A DNA stretch of 6,527 nt from Clostridiales bacterium (GTDB taxonomy: Bacteria > Bacillota > Clostridia > Saccharofermentanales > Saccharofermentanaceae): the NCBI GenBank assembly GCA_003543635.1, contig DNAE01000111.1, positions 1 to 6,527 of the forward strand, read 5' to 3'. Under the pieces are notes generated by a model. The model was not told the origin of the DNA. It searched no databases and saw only the letters and a program-made list of their open reading frames with translations. Position numbers and translations under genes: made by a program. Positions 6,014-6,527 of this stretch are shown one piece after another. Position 1 is the stretch's first letter; each line of letters begins with the position of its first letter.

Positions 6014-6527
6014 TATGAATTCTCCTCTTCATATTTCTTAAGGAAATCTACGAGAGCCTTTACACCCTCGATGGGCATTGCATTGTAGATGGAAGCGCGA
6101 AGACCGCCGACGCTCTTGTGACCCTTAAGGTTATCAAAACCTGCTGCCTTGGTAGCTGCAACTACTGCTGCATCCTTATCGGCATCGCCCGTTACGAAAG
6201 GAACATTCATAAGTGAACGGAATTCCTTCTCGACTGTTCCGTGGAACATCTTGCTGTTGTCGAGGAAGTCGTAAAGGATCGCGGCCTTCTCTTCGTTGAT
6301 CTTGTTCATGGCCTCGAGACCGCCGATGGACTTTAAGTACTTGAATACCTTACCGCAAACGTAGATAGCCCAGCAGTTGGGTGTGTTATACATGGAACCT
6401 GCATTTGCATGTGTGTCGTATCTCATGTATACGGGAGTATTCTCGGCGATATCCTCACGGATGAGGTCTTCACGGATGATCACGATGGAGAGACCTGCGG
6501 GACCGATGTTCTTCTGAACACCGCCGT
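6013..6527 (-). CDS. serC: Phosphoserine aminotransferase, C-terminal part (5' end outside window)
   Basis: The frame is open to the window edge and holds about 170 residues of an enzyme usually near 360 long. SerC is a PLP-dependent aminotransferase that uses glutamate to convert 3-phosphohydroxypyruvate to phosphoserine, the step after SerA. The visible part starts with GGVQKNIGPAGL, which contains the PLP-binding lysine (codon 6511-6513). It continues with the SerC-typical DTHANAGSMYNTPNCWAIY, GGLEAMNKINEEKAAILYDFLD, FRSLMNVPFV and the ending GGLRASIYNAMPIEGVKALV. A GTG at 6481-6483 could be mistaken for a start, but the conserved active-site segment upstream of it shows the gene continues. 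The stop TAA shares one base with the serA ATG, so the order is serC then serA, probably one transcript from a promoter beyond the window. No frameshift or missing motif is seen in the visible part. Confidence 0.95.
   Translation of the reverse strand, partial: GGVQKNIGPAGLSIVIIREDLIREDIAENTPVYMRYDTHANAGSMYNTPNCWAIYVCGKVFKYLKSIGGLEAMNKINEEKAAILYDFLDNSKMFHGTVEKEFRSLMNVPFVTGDADKDAAVVAATKAAGFDNLKGHKSVGGLRASIYNAMPIEGVKALVDFLKKYEEENS
6022..6027 (-). promoter_or_regulatory. Ribosome binding site of serA
   Basis: GAGGAG on the - strand, within the last codons of serC, lies 8 bases before the serA ATG. Together with the TAATG junction it fixes the serA start and points to efficient, coupled translation with serC. 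Confidence 0.82.

Noticed and set aside
5069..6088. Open frame of 339 codons on the + strand, antisense to serA.
   Set aside because: It lies almost wholly opposite serA and the end of serC, has no recognisable domain and is cysteine-rich and implausible in composition; serA and serC are certain. The openness follows from their codon use.
6481..6483. GTG as a start of a short serC-like protein.
   Set aside because: The frame continues upstream to the window edge with the SerC active-site segment GGVQKNIGPAG, so the gene is simply cut by the window.

Overview
The window looks like part of a chromosome from an anaerobic Gram-positive bacterium of the class Clostridia. This is inferred from the relatedness of the SerC/SerA pair, the tight gene packing with ATGA overlaps, purine-rich Shine-Dalgarno sites and frequent AGA/AGG and ATA codons. 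No 16S or other marker is present, so the taxonomy is tentative. There are no mobile elements, CRISPR arrays, tRNAs or rRNAs, and no gap longer than about 125 bases between genes.

Positions 1-4725 (+ strand) hold the 3' part of a six-gene operon of the MoxR/Bat type (Bat: 'Bacteroides aerotolerance'). In order it encodes the C-terminal half of a MoxR AAA+ ATPase (5' end outside the window), a soluble DUF58 protein, a small one-helix membrane protein in the slot usually held by DUF4381, two consecutive membrane-anchored von Willebrand factor A (VWA) proteins (BatA-like and BatB-like), and a membrane-anchored TPR protein (BatC-like). Every junction overlaps by 4 to 17 bases, so the genes are probably transcribed and translated as one unit. 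Charge distribution predicts that MoxR, DUF58 and the small protein's main domain lie in the cytoplasm, while both VWA domains and the TPR domain lie outside the membrane. In known MoxR systems the ATPase works with VWA proteins as a chaperone-like complex that matures or remodels client proteins. The client here cannot be told from the sequence.

Positions 4726-4849 are intergenic and carry one hairpin that appears to terminate transcription from both sides.

Positions 4850-6527 (- strand) hold serA (D-3-phosphoglycerate dehydrogenase, complete) and the C-terminal part of serC (phosphoserine aminotransferase, 5' end outside the window). They encode the first two steps of serine synthesis from 3-phosphoglycerate and share a 1-base TAATG stop/start overlap. 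This pair converges on the Bat-like operon and has no obvious functional link to it.

The points most worth a second look are the divergent metal-site (MIDAS) motifs across the DUF58/VWA proteins, the unusual inserts in the two VWA domains, the low-complexity linker and aromatic tail of the TPR protein, the apparent lack of the canonical catalytic glutamate in SerA, and the two-way terminator.
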